Assembly: GCA_013140935.1 (NCBI GenBank)
Contig: JABFSD010000747.1
Location: forward strand, 1 to 8,446
Source: Acidobacteriota bacterium
GTDB lineage: Bacteria; Acidobacteriota; Blastocatellia; RBC074
Length of the DNA: 8,446 nucleotides
Reading direction: 5' to 3'
The notes under the pieces were generated by a model. It searched no databases. It was not told the origin of the DNA and worked only from the letters and a program-made list of their open reading frames with translations. Position 1 is the stretch's first letter, and every line of letters begins with the position of its first letter. This document shows positions 1 through 6,359 of this stretch, in pieces. A program made the translations under genes and the position numbers.

Positions 1-1
1 G

Positions 2-172
2 AGCAATAAAACCAAGACCGTCCACGCCGTCGGCACCGGAGCCGGTGTGGGCGCAGCGATTGGCGGCATTGCGAAAGGCGGCAAGGGAGCAGCCATCGGC
101 GCGATTGCCGGGGGCGGAGCCGCTGCCGTTTATTCGTGGATCAAACACAAAAAAGGACAACCTGTCTTTTAG
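2..172 (+). CDS. Glycine-zipper protein, C-terminal fragment (5' end outside window)
   Basis: This is the last 56 residues of a protein whose start lies to the left of the window. The frame is open from base 2 to the TAG at 170-172. The fragment is dominated by small residues in a GxxxG pattern (GAGVGAAIGG, then GAAIGAIAGGGAAA), followed by a basic tail WIKHKKGQPVF. Such patterns are typical of glycine-zipper domains (Gly-zipper_Omp / YMGG-like), which form tightly packed transmembrane helix pairs in small envelope proteins. The product is therefore probably an envelope or outer-membrane-associated protein. Its full length, any signal peptide and its function cannot be judged. A terminator hairpin follows 25 bases after the stop, so this is the last gene of its transcript. 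Confidence 0.7.
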   Translation, partial: SNKTKTVHAVGTGAGVGAAIGGIAKGGKGAAIGAIAGGGAAAVYSWIKHKKGQPVF

Positions 173-197
173 GCGAAATGCCCTAACGATTACCCCG

Positions 198-240
198 AAG
201 AGGTAGGACAAGTTGCCAACTTGTCCTACCTCTTTTATTT
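198..240 (+). terminator. Rho-independent terminator after the glycine-zipper gene
   Basis: Bases 198-215 pair with 217-234 almost perfectly (18 positions, core gaggtaggacaagttg against caacttgtcctacctc). The loop is effectively GCC, and the descending arm runs into a T-rich tract, TCTTTTATTT, ending at 240. Shape and position just after a stop codon fit an intrinsic terminator. The sequence also resembles the other short palindromes in this window, so it may be a dispersed repeat used as a terminator. Confidence 0.8.
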
Positions 241-390
241 GGGAGGTACTCCTGAATCCCCTTTCCCCTTTAGGACATCGGCTAAACCCGGTTAGGAAAT
301 TTTGCTAGGGCTTATGTCCGACTGTGGGCTATATTGCCCCGCCAATTTCCGAAGGGTTTGGTGTAAGACTAGGAATGGAGGATAAAGGAA

Positions 391-909
391 ATGAAAGCTG
401 TGATATTCACGACCTGCCTGTTGTTGGCTGCCACAGGGTACTCCCGCTGGGTAAATCTGGCGCAAGAGCTAGCCGGTTCGGCGAGCCAACAAATTCCACG
501 AACCATTGCTGCGATGATGTCGGAACGTTCCGGGGGAGGGGCCCGCGCGACACAACCGGGACAGGAAAAACTCATTGTTGCAAATCTGAAAGAAGCCCTG
601 CGTTCGCTGCGCAACGAACAACTGTTGCGCAACGCCAGCGTAGAGCTGAAACAGGTGCGTTATGTGACCACGAATGTCAGTACGAATGCACCCACGCAAA
701 ACCGTGCGCGCATCAGCGAGGCTGAGGTTGATACGGCAACCACCGGCTATTACGTAGCCGCGTTGCAATACGACCTGATGAGTCCTTTGACTATGGAGTC
801 GGGGGCGACCTTGCTGACGGCGGCGTGTTCGTGTGGCGTCACTCAAGTCAGATTGAGCGACGGTTACGATGTGGTGAAGACTTTCAGATGCCCCGATTTG
901 AAACGGTAA
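391..909 (+). CDS. Hypothetical secreted protein (172 aa)
   Basis: I do not recognise this family. The ATG at 391 has a good ribosome binding site, GGAGG at 377-381, nine bases upstream. The N-terminus reads as a Sec signal peptide: K2, then a hydrophobic stretch VIFTTCLLLAATGYS at about residues 4-18. The mature part is hydrophilic. It contains a basic, probably helical segment at about residues 58-80, a Thr/Asn-rich stretch at about 90-105, and three cysteines near the C-terminus (Cys146, Cys148, Cys167) that could form a disulfide or bind a metal. It stands alone: a terminator precedes it, another follows it, and the next gene is convergent. An overlapping frame at 324-725 lacks a signal peptide and a comparable ribosome binding site. 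The gene looks real, but its function is unknown. Confidence 0.7.
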   Translation: MKAVIFTTCLLLAATGYSRWVNLAQELAGSASQQIPRTIAAMMSERSGGGARATQPGQEKLIVANLKEALRSLRNEQLLRNASVELKQVRYVTTNVSTNAPTQNRARISEAEVDTATTGYYVAALQYDLMSPLTMESGATLLTAACSCGVTQVRLSDGYDVVKTFRCPDLKR

Positions 910-946
910 CGTGGCAAATCACGAAGTCATCTCCAGTCGGAAAAGC

Positions 947-995
947 ACAAAAGGCGGGACGTCGAACCTAACCGACGCTCCGCCTTTTGTTTTTG
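947..995 (+). terminator. Rho-independent terminator after the secreted protein gene
   Basis: Bases 947-964 (acaaaaggcgggacgtcg) pair with 973-990 except for one G-T wobble and one A-C mismatch. The loop is 8 nt (965-972), and the hairpin is followed by GTTTTTGT. The stem begins with an A-run and ends with a T-run, so it could also act on transcripts from the other strand. It starts 37 bases after the stop at 909. Confidence 0.75.
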
Positions 996-1048
996 TGGAG
1001 TGAACCTGATTTCCGGTTTGAATTTCCGCCCTTGCCAATCGAAGAGCT

Positions 1049-1125
1049 TTCGCCACAAAAAAGCACAGAATTCACAAAGTTTACCGAAAATACTTTTTTT
1101 GGTTTTTGTGCTTTTTTGTGGCGAA
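1049..1125. repeat. 18-bp perfect inverted repeat between convergent genes
   Basis: The word ttcgccacaaaaaagcac at 1049-1066 recurs as its exact reverse complement at 1108-1125. The 41-bp AT-rich spacer includes a run of seven T. The right arm lies 16 bases beyond the stop of the minus-strand NHL gene (stop at 1142-1144). In RNA it would form a long hairpin with U-rich stretches. A terminator role for the NHL gene is plausible, and together with the hairpin at 947-995 it insulates the two convergent genes. It could instead be a dispersed repeat element. Confidence 0.7.
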
Positions 1126-1141
1126 GACTAAATCGTGCTGT

Positions 1142-2878
1142 TTACCGGCGCACCAACACGAAATTGTCTACGTAATAGTGGCTGCGAATGTAACGGCTCT
1201 GCTTGCCCAGCGAATAAATCCTCACCGGCTTTGTGCCATCTACCACCGTAAAGTTCACCACGAGATGCGCGTTTTGACTGGTCGGCGTGACCGAGACGGC
1301 GCTGGCTAAATCCGTATTCAAGAATTGCGCCCCCAACGCCACCGTTGCGCCAATGCTCGGGAAGACATCGGCACTCAGCGTGTAATCGCCTGCCGGAAGA
1401 TTCAAATCCTGATACGCCGCGTCGAGCAGATAACGTCCGCCCGCCACGAACTGCAAAGCGTATTGCCCATTGGTCACGTAATTCGGATCCGTCACCATCT
1501 TCGGGCCGCCCGCATTGTGATACCACGTTTGCAGGCTCCAGCCTGACCAATCGCCTGATTCAAAACTCGGATTGACCAACAGGTTCCTGCCGTCACTCGG
1601 CGGCGGGGTCGGCGTCACCGTCGGCGTAGGTGTGGCAGTCGGTGTCACCGTCGGTGTAGGCGTAACGGAAGGAGTCGGGGTGGCCGTCGGCGTAGGCGTC
1701 GCCGTCGGCGTAGCCGTCGCAGTCGGCGTAGCCGTAGGCGTCACGGTCACGGTCGGCGTAGGCTGCGGCGTAGACGACGTGCGCGGCCCGATGCGGCGAA
1801 TCGTATGCGTGAAATAATCGCTCACGAAAATTTCGCCTTTCGAATTGACGGCGGCGGCTCCGGGTCGCGTAAAAATGGCTTGCAATGCGGGGCCGTCCTG
1901 CCAGCCTTCAACCAGCGTGCGCCCCGCAATCGTCGTCAGCGTATTGGCCGCCACGTTCCATTTGCGCACCGTCGCGTTGTGCCAGTCAGCGATGATGAAA
2001 TCGCCGTTGCGGTCGCGCGCGATGCCCGTCGCGAAATAAAGCGAAGCTTGCAACGCAGGGCCGTCGAGATCGTTGCCGCCACCGGCTACGGTTGAGGCCA
2101 CGCCCTGGCGAGTGACCTTGCGAATACGGCTGTTGAAGAAATCCGCGATGATGAGATTGCCTTCGCCATCGAGACAAAGTTGCGGAGCCGCGCCGCTGAA
2201 ACTGAATTGCGCCGCTTCGCCCTGTCCGTCGGCATAGCCGTTATAACTGCCCGCCAGATTCGAGACATAGCGCCCGGTGTCAATCATGCGCACGACGTTC
2301 GTCCCCGAATCCAAAACGAAAAGATTGCCTGCGTCGTCCACCACGATGCCGCTGGGCCGCGCGAATTGTGCATTGAGGCCGATGCCGGTGCGCGCGCCGT
2401 AAGTGCCGCTGCCCGCCACGGTCGTGACAACGCCGTTGGGCGCGATCATACGAATGCGATTGTTGCCGTAATCGGCCACGAAGATGTTGCCATTGCGGTC
2501 TACGGCCACGCCCGCCGGGCCGTTAAAACGCGCGCTCGAACCGACGCCGTTGGCATAGCCCGATGTGCCGCCTGCGACGGTCGTGACTACGCCTTGCGGC
2601 GAAATGCGGCGAATGCGTGCGTTGCGAAAGTCAGCAACGATCAGGTTGTCGTCATTGTCCATACAGATGCCGAGCGGCGCATTGAAACGCGCGGCGGAAC
2701 CCGCACCATCGGCGAAACCCGATTGCGGCGCTCCAGCAAAAGTCGTCACGTAAAGGCTGCTTTGCGCCTGACTGACGGGCAACGTTGATTGGGTAAGTGC
2801 GATGAGGGCTGAAAGCAACAACAACGCCATAAAAACGAACGGCGTGCGATAAATGGTGAAAGTTTTGAATTTATTCAT
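1142..2878 (-). CDS. Exported NHL-repeat beta-propeller protein with Thr-Pro linker and C-terminal galactose-binding-like domain
   Basis: This 578-residue protein has a signal peptide (basic MNKFKTFTIYR, hydrophobic core about residues 14-30, probable cleavage after AQA near 39). Six similar units of about 50 residues follow (about 45-366), each with a G.A.G.G..A.F..P segment, a D..GN..VAD..N..IR core and a V.T.AG ending. These are NHL repeats, expected to form a six-bladed propeller. Residues 367-430 are a nearly pure Thr-Pro linker with scattered Val, Ala and Ser. The last 150 residues begin NLLVNPSFESGDWSGW, typical of CBM4/9-like jelly-roll domains. I chose the ATG at 2878; the frame extends to a GTG at 2902, but the signal peptide starts naturally at MNKF, with a weak AGAGA upstream. 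No enzyme motif is visible. Binding of glycans or proteins outside the cell is inferred from the domains. Confidence 0.85.
   Translation of the reverse strand: MNKFKTFTIYRTPFVFMALLLLSALIALTQSTLPVSQAQSSLYVTTFAGAPQSGFADGAGSAARFNAPLGICMDNDDNLIVADFRNARIRRISPQGVVTTVAGGTSGYANGVGSSARFNGPAGVAVDRNGNIFVADYGNNRIRMIAPNGVVTTVAGSGTYGARTGIGLNAQFARPSGIVVDDAGNLFVLDSGTNVVRMIDTGRYVSNLAGSYNGYADGQGEAAQFSFSGAAPQLCLDGEGNLIIADFFNSRIRKVTRQGVASTVAGGGNDLDGPALQASLYFATGIARDRNGDFIIADWHNATVRKWNVAANTLTTIAGRTLVEGWQDGPALQAIFTRPGAAAVNSKGEIFVSDYFTHTIRRIGPRTSSTPQPTPTVTVTPTATPTATATPTATPTPTATPTPSVTPTPTVTPTATPTPTVTPTPPPSDGRNLLVNPSFESGDWSGWSLQTWYHNAGGPKMVTDPNYVTNGQYALQFVAGGRYLLDAAYQDLNLPAGDYTLSADVFPSIGATVALGAQFLNTDLASAVSVTPTSQNAHLVVNFTVVDGTKPVRIYSLGKQSRYIRSHYYVDNFVLVRR
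1592..1780 (-). repeat. Low-complexity tandem repeat encoding the Thr-Pro linker
   Basis: The linker of the NHL protein is encoded by degenerate copies of a short unit, seen on the plus strand as gtcggcgta with variants such as gtcggtgta and gtcgccgtc. The array lies wholly inside the gene and stays in frame. It can vary in length by slippage in multiples of three or six bases, changing the spacing between propeller and C-terminal domain without breaking the frame. Confidence 0.85.
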
Positions 2879-3220
2879 TTCGATCTCTTGAAACGGGAAC
2901 ACACTTCACGGCAATACCCAGCAGGATGATTGAGCCGGGTCATGCCGTAGCGGCGAATGATGAAAAGCAATTTTCAGTGTGGGCATCCGCGCTGTTACTG
3001 GGGAGTATGCGGATAGCAATGATTAACTTGCTGGCGATTTTACGCCCGCTCTGATTGCGATTTCTAACGAGCGGGTTGTACGCACAGCAAAAGTTTCGCG
3101 CGTGTGTAGCGGTTTAAGGTGGTATGGGCCTCGTTGAAATACGTAGGGGTACGTGATTTTGCGGCCTTCTTCAGCAGGGGCAGAGAGTTTGTAACAGAGC
3201 CGCGCTGGGTTTGGCAATGC
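2879..3220. other. Intergenic region between divergent NHL and beta-lactamase-like genes
   Basis: No convincing gene was found here. It must carry the promoters of both divergent genes, but none is strong by eye. The best plus-strand candidate is TTGAAA at 3134-3139 followed by a poor -10, with a 5-bp inverted repeat (acgta-gggg-tacgt, 3141-3154) between them that could be an operator. Small frames on both strands in 3023-3343 show no family features and no good ribosome binding site. Confidence 0.4.
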
Positions 3221-3257
3221 GTCACGTGGCGCAAGATGGTATCTTGCGCTACGTCAC
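3221..3257. repeat. Imperfect palindrome directly upstream of the beta-lactamase-like gene's ribosome binding site
   Basis: Bases 3221-3237 (gtcacgtggcgcaagat) pair with 3241-3257 (atcttgcgctacgtcac) with two mismatches, around a 3-nt loop GGT. The hairpin ends one base before GGAGG at 3258-3262, which serves the ATG at 3271. There is no T-run, so it is not a classical terminator. It resembles a REP-like unit and could affect mRNA stability or access to the ribosome binding site. Its head CGTGGCGCA is shared with the repeat at 7752-7865. Confidence 0.75.
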
Positions 3258-3270
3258 GGAGGTCGAACCT

Positions 3271-4161
3271 ATGCACAAGACGCTTTCCCTGTTGTTCTTA
3301 TTGCTGGCTTTGCCGCACACGCTCGCAGCACAAAACCGGCTAACGGAAGCCAAAGCCGAAATCGAAAAACTCATCTTGATGAGCGGGGCCGAAAAAGTCG
3401 GCGTAGCCGTTTACGACACCGACAACAAACAAACGCTGATGCTCAATGAACGCGAAGTCTTTCACGCGGCGAGTACGATGAAGTTGCCGGTGATGATGGA
3501 ACTCTTTCGCCGCGCCAGCGACAAGCGCCTCTTGCTGACCGAACGCCTCGAAGTCAAAAACAAGTTTTACAGCATCATTGACGGCAGCGAATACTCCCTC
3601 GACCGCCGCGACGACAGCGACGAAGAAGTCTATCGCCGCCTCGGCCAGCCGATGACCATTCTCGAATTGACCGAACACATGATTACGATGAGCAGCAATC
3701 TGGCGACCAACCTGCTGATCGAAAAAGCCCAGCCCGAAAAAGTCATGGAATTGCTCGCTAAACTCGGCATCAACGACACCAAAGTCTTGCGCGGCGTCGA
3801 AGACCAAAAGGCTTTCAACGCAGGTAAGAACAACGTGACGACAGCCTATGACCTGATGCTGATGCTCAAGGCGATTCACGAACGCAAGGTCGGCAACGGC
3901 AAAGCCTGTGAAAAGATGATTCAGATTCTCGGCGGACAACGCTTCAACGACGGCATCCCCGCCGGATTGCCCCGCGACGCCACCGTAGCCCACAAAACCG
4001 GTTCGATCACCAAACACAATCACGACGCCGCGCTGGTGATGCCCGCCTTGCGCAAGCCTTACCTCATCGTCGTACTCACACGCGGCATCGCCGACGAAAA
4101 GAAAAGCGACAAACTCATCGCCAATATCTCGCGGGTGGTTTATGTGGCGCTTGCGCCCTAA
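3271..4161 (+). CDS. Class A beta-lactamase-like serine hydrolase, exported
   Basis: This 296-residue protein has a signal peptide (MHKTLSLLFLLLALPHTLAA, cleavage near residue 20) and the motifs of the penicillin-binding serine hydrolase fold: Ser68-Thr-Met-Lys71 (SxxK, catalytic serine and lysine), Ser141-Ser-Asn143 (SxN) and Lys242-Thr-Gly244 (KTG). Length fits class A enzymes. The omega-loop region reads GVEDQKAFNAGKNNVTTA (175-192), without the usual ExxLN spacing for deacylation, so real beta-lactamase activity is uncertain; peptidase or esterase activity on peptidoglycan-like substrates is possible. I chose the ATG at 3271 because GGAGG lies eight bases upstream and the signal peptide starts there; the frame is open further to 3211. 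No regulator is adjacent. The protein should act in the periplasm. Confidence 0.85.
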   Translation: MHKTLSLLFLLLALPHTLAAQNRLTEAKAEIEKLILMSGAEKVGVAVYDTDNKQTLMLNEREVFHAASTMKLPVMMELFRRASDKRLLLTERLEVKNKFYSIIDGSEYSLDRRDDSDEEVYRRLGQPMTILELTEHMITMSSNLATNLLIEKAQPEKVMELLAKLGINDTKVLRGVEDQKAFNAGKNNVTTAYDLMLMLKAIHERKVGNGKACEKMIQILGGQRFNDGIPAGLPRDATVAHKTGSITKHNHDAALVMPALRKPYLIVVLTRGIADEKKSDKLIANISRVVYVALAP

Positions 4162-4178
4162 TGCGCACTGCGCGCCAG

Positions 4179-4208
4179 TTGTCGCTCGCCGCACAGACGG
4201 GCTATGCT
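4179..4208 (+). promoter_or_regulatory. Possible promoter of the parDE-like pair
   Basis: TTGTCG at 4179-4184 and TATGCT at 4203-4208 match four of six bases each of the bacterial -35 and -10 consensus, with an 18-bp spacer. The implied start of transcription is near 4215, leaving a very short leader before the ATG at 4226. The region holds GC-rich palindromic words (tgcgcactgcgcgcca) that might be an operator for autoregulation by the antitoxin. This is a by-eye match only. Confidence 0.3.
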
Positions 4209-4225
4209 GAAGGCGAGGTAAAATC

Positions 4226-4504
4226 ATGAACGCTACATTCGATCAAGTCTCTACGGAAACCGTACAAGCCCTGAGCGCGCAAGCCGCCGCCGCAGGCCTC
4301 TCGGTAGATGAATATCTGAAGCAGTTGTTACAGGAACAGGATGAGCTTAAAACGACGAGAACCACGCGGCTTCGTCAAGAGATTCAGAAGGGGCTTGACC
4401 AATTGGAACGGGGCGAGTTCAAGACCTATCACTCCGTCGAAGAAATCATCGAACACGTAAAAGCCGAAGGGCGCAGACGGCTCGCGAAACAAAAGACGCA
4501 ATAA
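4226..4504 (+). CDS. ParD-like antitoxin (type II toxin-antitoxin)
   Basis: This 92-residue protein has the shape of a ParD/CC2985-type antitoxin. The N-terminal 45 residues (VSTETVQALSAQAAAAGLSVDEYLKQLL) fit a ribbon-helix-helix or related DNA-binding dimer. The charged C-terminal half contains the recurrent antitoxin pattern LRQEIQKGLDQLERGEF followed by a helix that would wrap the toxin. GAGG at 4215-4218 lies seven bases before the ATG. The toxin gene starts seven bases after its stop, the classical antitoxin-first order. By analogy with the family it should neutralise the ParE-like partner and repress its own promoter. Which DNA-binding fold it uses is not certain from sequence alone. 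Confidence 0.8.
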   Translation: MNATFDQVSTETVQALSAQAAAAGLSVDEYLKQLLQEQDELKTTRTTRLRQEIQKGLDQLERGEFKTYHSVEEIIEHVKAEGRRRLAKQKTQ

Positions 4505-4511
4505 AAATGCG

Positions 4512-4802
4512 ATGAAGCAATACAAGCTGACCGAAGAAGCCGATGACGACTTGATCGGTCTCTGGCTTCACCTCTCGCAAACAGACCTGGAAATGGCTGA
4601 CCGCCAACTCACCAAGCTGATCGCAAAATTCGAGTTGCTGTCAGATCACCCGTTGATGGGCCGATTACGCCCTGAATTCGCTCCCGATTTGCGCAGTTTT
4701 ATCGAAGGACGTTACCTCATCTTTTATCGTCTCGTATTCGATGAAATCGAAATTGTGCGCATCATACACGGCGCACGAGATTTAGGTGCGATCTTTCATT
4801 GA
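4512..4802 (+). CDS. ParE-like toxin (RelE/ParE superfamily)
   Basis: This 96-residue protein follows the ParE pattern: an N-terminal strand YKLTEEADDDLIGLWLHL leading into two helices, then LSDHPLMGRLRPEFAPDLRSF, and the C-terminal strands GRYLIFYRLVFDEIEIVRIIHGARDL. These match the ParE toxin family well, including the conserved basic residues in the central region and the IIHGARDL end. ParE proteins of plasmid RK2 and relatives poison DNA gyrase; other superfamily members cleave mRNA on the ribosome, so the exact target here is inferred. No clear ribosome binding site precedes the ATG, so translation is probably coupled to the antitoxin seven bases upstream. The gene appears intact. Confidence 0.85.
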   Translation: MKQYKLTEEADDDLIGLWLHLSQTDLEMADRQLTKLIAKFELLSDHPLMGRLRPEFAPDLRSFIEGRYLIFYRLVFDEIEIVRIIHGARDLGAIFH

Positions 4803-4856
4803 AATGTGTTCAACCGTATTCACGTTTTCCCACAGATAATTTTCGGAGGTTTCGCA

Positions 4857-5657
4857 ATGTTTCCCCAACGCATATTGGGTTTCGTCGTTTTGTGTTTCGC
4901 CTGCTTCGTCGCGGCCTGCGGCAATGAGGAAAAGTCCGCACCCAGCAAACCCGCTTATCAATCCACCGGCAACGAAGGCCGCATCGCCGGCACGATCAAT
5001 CTGACCGGACAGCCGCCCGCGCCGCGTTCGGTTTCGATGAACGCCGACCCGGTGTGCAACGCGAATGGCACTTACACCACCGAAGAAGTCGTCGCTCAGA
5101 ATGGCAAGCTGCAAAACGTATTCGTTTACGTGAAAAACGGTTTGCCCGCCGACGTAGCCTTTCCGCCCACAGAAACCGAAGTCGCCTTGCGGCAGAAAGG
5201 CTGCCGTTACGTGCCACACGTTTTAGGCATTCACACCAGCGCGACGCTGTCAGTGCAAAGCAGCGACGACACGACGCATAACGTACACCCCAAGCCCGAA
5301 AAGAACCGCGAGTGGGATACCAACATTCTGCCGGGCGCTGATCCGTTCAAGCGGCAGTTCAAACAAACCGAAGTCATGATTCCCGTGAAATGCGGCGTGC
5401 ATAACTGGATGTCGGCGTGGATCGGCGTCCTCGATCATCCGTTTTTTGCCGTGACTGATGCGAACGGCACGTTCACGTTGACGGGCTTGCCGCCAGGCGA
5501 ATACGAAGTGGAAGCGTGGCATGAGACTTACAAAGCGCAAACGCTCAAGGTGAAAGTCGAAGCGAAAGCTGAAGCCAAAGCGGATTTCACTTACAACACC
5601 GCGACGGCTTATCACGAAGGCAAACTGATGGCGCAACCCGCCGTAATCGTGCCGTAA
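4857..5657 (+). CDS. Cupredoxin-like lipoprotein with carboxypeptidase-regulatory-like domain
   Basis: This 266-residue protein begins with a lipoprotein signal: hydrophobic residues 6-20, then the lipobox VAAC with Cys21 as the likely lipidated residue. The middle holds a plausible type 1 copper site: His141 and His144 in THNVH, then Cys179-Gly-Val-His182-Asn-Trp-Met185 (CxxHxxM), as in plastocyanin-like cupredoxins. Residues about 195-246 (DANGTFTLTGLPPGEYEVEAW) form a carboxypeptidase-regulatory-like beta-sandwich. Cys67 and Cys116 could form a disulfide. I chose the ATG at 4857 because GGAGG (4845-4849) lies seven bases upstream; the frame opens earlier at 4806. It heads a cluster with oxidase subunit III and a DUF420 protein, so a role as electron carrier to the terminal oxidase, or in copper delivery, is likely but inferred. 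Confidence 0.8.
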   Translation: MFPQRILGFVVLCFACFVAACGNEEKSAPSKPAYQSTGNEGRIAGTINLTGQPPAPRSVSMNADPVCNANGTYTTEEVVAQNGKLQNVFVYVKNGLPADVAFPPTETEVALRQKGCRYVPHVLGIHTSATLSVQSSDDTTHNVHPKPEKNREWDTNILPGADPFKRQFKQTEVMIPVKCGVHNWMSAWIGVLDHPFFAVTDANGTFTLTGLPPGEYEVEAWHETYKAQTLKVKVEAKAEAKADFTYNTATAYHEGKLMAQPAVIVP

Positions 5658-5695
5658 GAATCCAACCGGCGCGCGGTGACGAAGACGAAAGCATT

Positions 5696-6355
5696 ATGGC
5701 AACTACGGCAAAGAAACCCGGACTCACTATCGGCAACGGCGGCAGCCACGATATTGAAGACGTATTGAAAACACTCGGCGGCGGCGGCAACGAAGGCCCG
5801 CTCGAACCCGAACGCATGCCTCCGCCGCAAGGCTATCGGCTGGCAATGAGTTTGATTCTGACCGGCGTCACGATGCTGTTCGTCACGCTGGTGATTGTTT
5901 ATTGGTGGCTCGGCGCAAAGAAGCAGGAGCTGGCTACGCCGAAACTGTTTTGGATCAGCACCGTCGTCGTAACGCTATGCAGCCTCACGCTCGAAATTGC
6001 TCGTCGCCAATTGCGTCGCCGTCAGGAGCAAGCCTTTCAGTTGTGGCTTTACGTCACGCTCGCGTTCGGCTCGCTCTTTCTCGCGGTGCAATACGTAGCC
6101 TTGCGCCAACTTGCGGCGGCTGGATTTTTCGCAGGTAAAAACTTGCGCGCCTGGCTCGCGTTTTTCATCACGGGTACGCATGCCGCGCACCTCATCGGCG
6201 GATTGCTCGCGTTGATTTATCTCATCACCAAAAGCCGTTACGGTGATTGGACGGCGTTGCGTCGCCGCCTCTCGCTCGACGGTACGATTCTTTATTGGCA
6301 TTTCATTGACGTGCTGTGGCTGTTTCTTTTCAGCATGATGTTTTTGTGGAAGTAG
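5696..6355 (+). CDS. coxC: Cytochrome c oxidase subunit III (haem-copper oxidase)
   Basis: This 219-residue membrane protein has five predicted transmembrane segments (about 49-72, 84-100, 113-138, 151-177, 197-217). It shows hallmark subunit III motifs: the glutamate-bearing SLTLEIARR in the second helix, GTHAAHLIGGL (His162, His165) in the fourth, and YWHFIDVLWLFLF (His202) in the last. Five helices match the short bacterial form that lacks the first two of the seven-helix type. The N-terminal 45 residues are hydrophilic and Gly/Pro-rich, a cytoplasmic extension. The gene starts 38 bases after the copper lipoprotein; the ribosome binding site is weak (gaag at 5681-5684, or GAAAG closer in). 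Subunit III supports oxidase stability and proton uptake by subunit I in the inner membrane. No subunit I or II gene is in the window. Confidence 0.92.
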   Translation: MATTAKKPGLTIGNGGSHDIEDVLKTLGGGGNEGPLEPERMPPPQGYRLAMSLILTGVTMLFVTLVIVYWWLGAKKQELATPKLFWISTVVVTLCSLTLEIARRQLRRRQEQAFQLWLYVTLAFGSLFLAVQYVALRQLAAAGFFAGKNLRAWLAFFITGTHAAHLIGGLLALIYLITKSRYGDWTALRRRLSLDGTILYWHFIDVLWLFLFSMMFLWK

Positions 6356-6359
6356 GTTT

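Noticed and set aside
278..336. Possible operator and promoter (ctaaacccggttag, TATATT at 330-335) before the secreted protein gene
   Set aside because: The palindrome is weak, and no -35 box lies at a suitable distance from TATATT.
324..725. 133-residue plus-strand frame overlapping the secreted protein gene
   Set aside because: It begins with a GTG without a good ribosome binding site, has no signal peptide or family features, and overlaps the better supported gene at 391-909.
987..1309. Small plus-strand frames across the convergent intergenic gap and NHL gene end
   Set aside because: They run through the terminator and inverted repeat into the antisense of the NHL gene and lack ribosome binding sites and family features.
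1592..1780. Repeat array as a possible CRISPR
   Set aside because: Units are short, degenerate and contiguous, without unique spacers, and they lie in frame inside a coding region.
1572..1817. Plus-strand frame with a long Val-Gly repeat, looking like an elastin-type protein
   Set aside because: It is the antisense reading of the Thr-Pro linker of the NHL protein; the repeat stays open in several frames.
4144..4178. GC-rich palindromic words around the beta-lactamase-like stop codon as a terminator
   Set aside because: The stem is only five pairs with a two-base loop, and no T-run follows.
3340..4227. 295-residue minus-strand frame opposite the beta-lactamase-like gene
   Set aside because: It mirrors a gene with clear catalytic motifs, is rich in Phe, Val and His as expected from antisense of GC-biased codons, and shows no domain.
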